Shown: positions 60,302-64,000 of the stretch, piece after piece | How the letters are laid out: each line of letters begins with the position of its first letter | How positions within the stretch are numbered: position 1 is the first letter of the stretch | Assembly: GCA_034190875.2 (NCBI GenBank) | Contig: CM067356.1 | Span: 55,116,230 to 55,180,229 of the forward strand | Direction of reading: 5' to 3' | Origin: Urechis unicinctus | Taxonomy: Eukaryota > Annelida > Polychaeta > Xenopneusta > Urechidae | DNA: 64,000 bases | Translations under genes and position numbers: made by a program | The notes under the pieces: model-generated | The model's database searches: none | What the model saw: only the letters and a program-made list of their open reading frames with translations | Told to the model about the DNA's origin: nothing

Positions 60302-60619
60302 ATAGCTGACACCCTGTTACTGAACCACAGCGTCAAGCATGTCATCGTTTGCTCAATTCTTCACCGCACTAACAACACCGGAACCAACTCGACAGACACA
60401 TTCAATGCATTGGTTGACAAATCCAACCACTACCTCCAGCAGTTTATTAGTGTCCATCCAAATGCCACATATCACACACACAGGGATTTCTGGGCTGCCT
60501 CAGTGCAACAATGGTCTCGAGACGGTGTCCACCCAAACACTTCCATCGGCAGAACCAAATACAAAACTTCCATCCGGAGAGCAATTTTCAGAATTGTCGG
60601 AACTGCCGTGCCAAAATAA
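60302..60619 (+). pseudogene. SGNH-hydrolase C-terminal half
   Basis: Open frame reading ADTLLLNHSVKHVIVCSILH, then NALVDKSNHYLQQFISVHP and FWAASVQQWSRDGVHPNTSI followed by GRTKYKTSIRRAIF. DGVHPN is the D-x-x-H catalytic block V of SGNH/GDSL esterases. The N-terminal catalytic blocks are absent here but present on the opposite strand at 61393-61680. The frame runs into the minisatellite at 60601. Confidence 0.6.
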
Positions 60620-60835
60620 TACAATGGGCAACTGCCGTGCCAACAAAAATAATGGGCAACTGCCGTGCCAAATATGATACAATGGGCAACTGCCGTGCCA
60701 ATAAAAACAATGTGCAGCTGCCGTGCCAAATACAATAAAATGGGCAACTGCCGTGCAAGATAGATAACATGGGCAACTGCCGTGCTAAATATAATACAAT
60801 GGGCAACTGCAGTGCAAAATAAATACATTGGGCAA
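60601..60835 (+). repeat. Minisatellite with TGCCGTGCC core, about 8 units
   Basis: Irregular 28-34 bp units such as CAATGGGCAACTGCCGTGCC plus AAATATAATA. It starts within the SGNH fragment (GGAACTGCCGTGCCAAAATA). Confidence 0.85.
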
Positions 60836-61076
60836 GATAGTAGGACGGTCAAGCAATGCTAGAGAGATATTGACTGTTGGTGTAGACTGTAAAGATTGAA
60901 ACCGTGTGTAGGAGTGCGCGACCTATTAGAAAGGTAACATTTTATAAATGGCTCTTTTTTCGCCCTATAGATTTGGGGTTTTCCTTGAAGAAGTTGCTTG
61001 AAGTAGCGGTTACAGTTGTTGACTATCGTTTGGGGGGGGGGAGGCACTTAATGGTATAGAGGTAGTACATATGTGC

Positions 61077-61262
61077 CGCGCGACGGGGTATGTTTTTTCG
61101 GCCTCTTGACTTGTACGACGGGTTTTTTGGCCTCATACTTGTACGACGGGGTATGTTTTTCAGCTTCAATCTGTACGAGGGGTTATACATTCGCATAATA
61201 CCTTGTACGACGGGGTATGCTTTTGGCCATTTTGACCTTGTACGACGGGTACGGGTTTTCGA
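61077..61262 (+). repeat. Degenerate minisatellite with TTGTACGACGGGGTATG core
   Basis: About five units of 35-45 bp (CTTGTACGACGGGGTATG, CTGTACGAGGGGTTATAC, CTTGTACGACGGGTACGG). It is surrounded by poly-G/poly-C (61029-61040 and 61302-61312). Confidence 0.75.
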
Positions 61263-61392
61263 GGTCCCGCGGCACACCCCTATCCAGAATAAGGCCAAGT
61301 GCCCCCCCCCCGGGCATTGTGCCTGTATAAAATGGAACATATTGCGACATGTTTGACATGGTGGTCTGCTAGAAGGGTTTTGGCCTTGTCAG

Positions 61393-61680
61393 TTAAGCAG
61401 CGGCTAAATCATTTGAGCCAAGATCAATAATAACAAAATCAGTATTAAGATCAAGTAACAGGGCAGAAAGTAGAGTAAATTCAGTGGCTTGCAGGCCCCT
61501 GGTGCCAGCTAATGTGACGCTGTGGACCTTGTCGCTGACGCTGAGCTGAAAAGAAAAATTCTGTGGAAGTGATTGGCTGCTAGGTTGATTTCTGATGTGG
61601 TCGCTGAGATCAGACACAAAGCTGTGTCCCAGGATCAGACCAACTGGTTTCATGTTAAGTGATAGATTATACTGGTGCAA
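61393..61680 (-). pseudogene. SGNH-hydrolase N-terminal half (opposite strand)
   Basis: 95 codons on the minus strand: PVGLILGHSFVSDLSDHI with GHSF as the GDS-like block I, then VTLAGTRGLQATEF (block II Gly) and DFVIIDLGSNDLAA (GxND block III). It stops just where the C-terminal half would begin. The complementary half is on the plus strand at 60302-60619, so the two appear separated by an inversion. Confidence 0.62.
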
Positions 61681-61689
61681 GAGAAAAAG

Positions 61690-62259
61690 TTAAATGAGGG
61701 AATGAGCGGGTGCTGAACTTTGAAAATAAAACACATCGCAATTGTGACAAAGGTGAATTGATTTACAAAAAACCTAACAATGAATCCTGCGAGTGAAAAC
61801 GCGGAATCGAAAAGCGATAAGGAGAAATGTGAATAAAATCACCTGATCGGGTTATATGATGACTGGAGGAATGGTTGGTTGCAACTTGATATGTTGACGA
61901 GGTTGAGATTGAAAAACGGTGTTGCGGAGTGAGGTAGAAAACTGGTAGTACGATGTTCGGAACAGAGCCTCTTCCCTTCCAAGGAGGAAAGATAAGGACT
62001 TAAGCGATAACGTTTACAAATTCGACTCTGCACAAAATGCGGCCCCAACCTATGTTATGATAAGTAGAAAAGAAGAATGACAAATATAAGATTTTATTTT
62101 GTTTTGTGTTTAGCAAAAAAGCTCTTTTGTCCAAATTGTCACATACGGTAATGTTCATGAACAAATTGCATAAAAAATTTGAAAATTGCGATAAAAAGCT
62201 AAAATTTTCACCACCAATCAAAGGTCTGAAAAGCGAAAATACTGTGCTTCTTTAGTCAA
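61690..62259. other. Interval without recognised gene
   Basis: AT-rich; only short chance frames. Confidence 0.5.
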
Positions 62260-62338
62260 GGTCCCCTAGCCTGATGGCTGCGGGCGCTGTTTACATGTTA
62301 CTGATATTCAATAGTCTCGCCTTCAGGTCTAGGGGACC
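62260..62338. repeat. 79-bp hairpin element
   Basis: GGTCCCCTAG at 62260-62269 is inverted at 62329-62338 (CTAGGGGACC), and pairing extends to CCTGA/TCAGG with one gap. It is probably a small foldback or MITE; no target duplication was found. Confidence 0.55.
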
Positions 62339-63328
62339 ATAGTAGATTGAACTGGACGGGCATCCCAGATTTGGGATGCTCCAATCACAAGCCGTGTCTC
62401 TCGGTCACTCTCGGTTCTTTTGAGTCGTTGTCTCTCATTGGTCTATTCTACAAGTTCCGAAGAACTTGTCCAACCGGCCGAGTGATTTTTATGAGCCGGG
62501 CACACATTCTACAACACTCCGATTTGTTGTTTCACGCTGAGTGGCACCGTTTATCACACAGTGGACGAGGAAGCAGACACACAGCTGGTTCTTTTTAACT
62601 GACTATCACGTAAACATACTATCGTGCAGCTACGCCATAAAAGCGCTGGTTGTAGTTCCAATTTGAACTTTTGAGACGCCGATAGTTCCAGAAGTCCTTC
62701 AATGTGTTCTCATTGGATGCAGACCACTACAATGTCCATGACGTCACATGGAACCGAAGGGTGCGTATCACAAGCCAGTTTCATGAGCCAGGCGCAATTA
62801 AGGTCAATCCGGGTCACAACCTTTGTGTTGATTGGTCACGAAGATCAACGAACGTGTCTAATGAATATTCGGACGCGCCACTTTTAGACCTTGTCTGGCC
62901 GTAGACTCTAGGGCGAGAAGCGTAGCGGAACCCCTAGAGTCTGGGACGCAGACTAGTGCTTCTTGGATATCATTATTAGTCCTAGTTGTGAACTTCAAAC
63001 CCATGATTTTCACTAGTAAAGTAATGTTAAGCTTCCAGTTATATGGATAGGTATCCCACACATATAATGCTTGTGTTAGCAGAGCAGTCATGGTTTTGAT
63101 CTTAAAAGCTAAAATCTTATTACTTACTTAACTTACCTATGTTTTCTTAGACCTGTTGATACAGGTATGTTTAAACAGTAAACTACACATAACAAGATTT
63201 GGTCATTGCAATTTCTTGATGAAATATTATTATTGTCATCATGTCTGTGCCTCTAATTGATACGGATTGTCCATCAGGCGAATACAATGTGTTAAAATAA
63301 GCCAACATCCTGGAGATAATATATGTGC
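62339..63328. other. Interval with a second small inverted repeat, no gene
   Basis: AGACTCTAGGG at 62904-62914 pairs with CCCTAGAGTCT at about 62931-62941. CTAGGGG also occurs in the hairpin at 62260, so both could belong to one decayed foldback family. The short frames at 62347-62904 have no recognised domain. Confidence 0.45.
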
Positions 63329-63372
<44 letters not shown>

Positions 63373-63452
63373 GTATGTACACACACACACATATATATAT
63401 ATGTATATATATTGATATATATATATATAAAATATACATATTTATATATATG

Positions 63453-63483
<31 letters not shown>

Positions 63484-63514
63484 GTATATACATATATATA
63501 TGTATATATATATA

Positions 63515-63598
<84 letters not shown>

Positions 63599-63603
63599 TA
63601 TAT
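63329..63603. repeat. (TA)n-rich microsatellite
   Basis: Imperfect (TA)n with TTTATA and GTATA interruptions and a small (CA)n at 63380-63390. ORFs here are artefacts. Confidence 0.95.
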
Positions 63604-63607
63604 CTAT

Positions 63608-63775
63608 ATAGGAATTACTTAGGCGTAACTTAATTAGTCAATCACAGCACGGGAATTAGTTGCGCGCAACTAAATCAGCCAATCACAGCACAGAAATTAG
63701 TTGTGCGCAACTTAATCAGCCAATCACAGAACTGGAATTAGTTGCGCGCAACTTAATCAGCCAATCACACAACAG
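63608..63775 (+). promoter_or_regulatory. Four tandem 43-bp units with CCAAT box and 18-bp palindrome
   Basis: Each unit has a palindrome near TTAGTTGCGCGCAACTAA (perfect in the second unit) followed by CAGCCAATCACA, an inverted ATTGG/CCAAT box. Four units lie head to tail. GGCTCGCTTCTAAG|GTAATG at about 63839-63857 downstream could be a first-exon donor. It may be the promoter of a gene beyond the window or a minisatellite that happens to hold CCAAT. Confidence 0.5.
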
Positions 63776-64000
63776 GAATAAGTTGACATTTGGGGTGGAT
63801 ATCATTACCGGCTTGTTTTAAGTATCATCTCTCAACGAGGCTCGCTTCTAAGGTAATGCTGTGGATACAGGGAACTCCCTTGTCTCATTATGGGTTCAAT
63901 TCGTTATTTTCATGCTCTTGACTCATCAGCTACAGCCAAAATGCCTGTACATTGTATTAAACGGACACGATACCATGTTAATATAATTAAATTTGGTCAA
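63776..64000 (+). other. Right edge, possible 5' exon of an off-window gene
   Basis: No ORF above 60 codons. A possible donor (AAG|GTAATG) lies near 63852. Nothing firm. Confidence 0.3.

Overview
This window is eukaryotic and almost certainly from a metazoan. It has spliced genes with GT-AG introns, three Ty3/gypsy LTR retrotransposons, a Helentron, a MULE, an ISL2EU element, hAT remnants, APE-type LINE fragments and long (TA)n, (CATA)n and (CA)n tracts. This mix is typical of aquatic invertebrates (lancelet, mollusc, annelid, cnidarian and hemichordate genomes all carry it). The sequence alone does not fix the species. I see no prokaryotic operon, rRNA or convincing tRNA.

Layout. 1-10841: a decayed plus-strand Helentron (OTU protease, HUH Rep, PIF1-like helicase, APE-like endonuclease). 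It is split by Gypsy-1 (1776-6921; identical 104-bp LTRs, TSD CCTAT) and by a 409-bp inverted-repeat MITE (8043-8451). 11731-25991: a MULE with palindrome-rich terminal inverted repeats and a 9-bp TSD (TTAAAATAT). Its minus-strand transposase gene ends in a Ulp1-like cysteine protease, has a 30-bp minisatellite in its first intron, and is broken by a 153-bp MITE. Gypsy-2 (15800-25849) sits inside this MULE. It has a PHD finger at the end of its integrase and a downstream accessory reading frame with a C2H2-like finger and a TatD-family nuclease. 26006-30692: an ISL2EU element with divergent THAP-DDE transposase and YqaJ-like nuclease genes, plus a relic of a second THAP transposase. 31507-33130: a 237-bp satellite. 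34284-34872: a 46-bp minisatellite. 35108-45801: Gypsy-3, with both a chromodomain integrase and an envelope-like fusion glycoprotein region, inserted in a 183-bp repeat.

45807-64000 has a lower density of intact elements. A small two-exon Cys/His-rich gene candidate lies at 47131-47833. Two fragments of one LINE family lie at about 48190-48940 and 51395-54100. A spliced gene (56585-58954) resembles the N-terminus of C3orf38/DUF4518 proteins and is followed by eight tandem copies of one exon; copies 0-6 have lengths that are all multiples of three, and the seven introns between copies are 148 or 150 bp. hAT-like ends flank that gene. An SGNH hydrolase is split into two halves on opposite strands (60302-60619 and 61393-61680). 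At the right edge is a promoter-like array of CCAAT boxes alternating with an 18-bp palindrome.

Most genes here serve their own mobile elements (replication, integration, DNA binding). The most unusual are the accessory modules: TatD nuclease, PHD finger, Ulp1 protease, YqaJ nuclease, OTU protease and envelope. Many single-base frameshifts interrupt otherwise young elements (LTR pairs nearly identical), so some breaks may be assembly indels rather than true decay.
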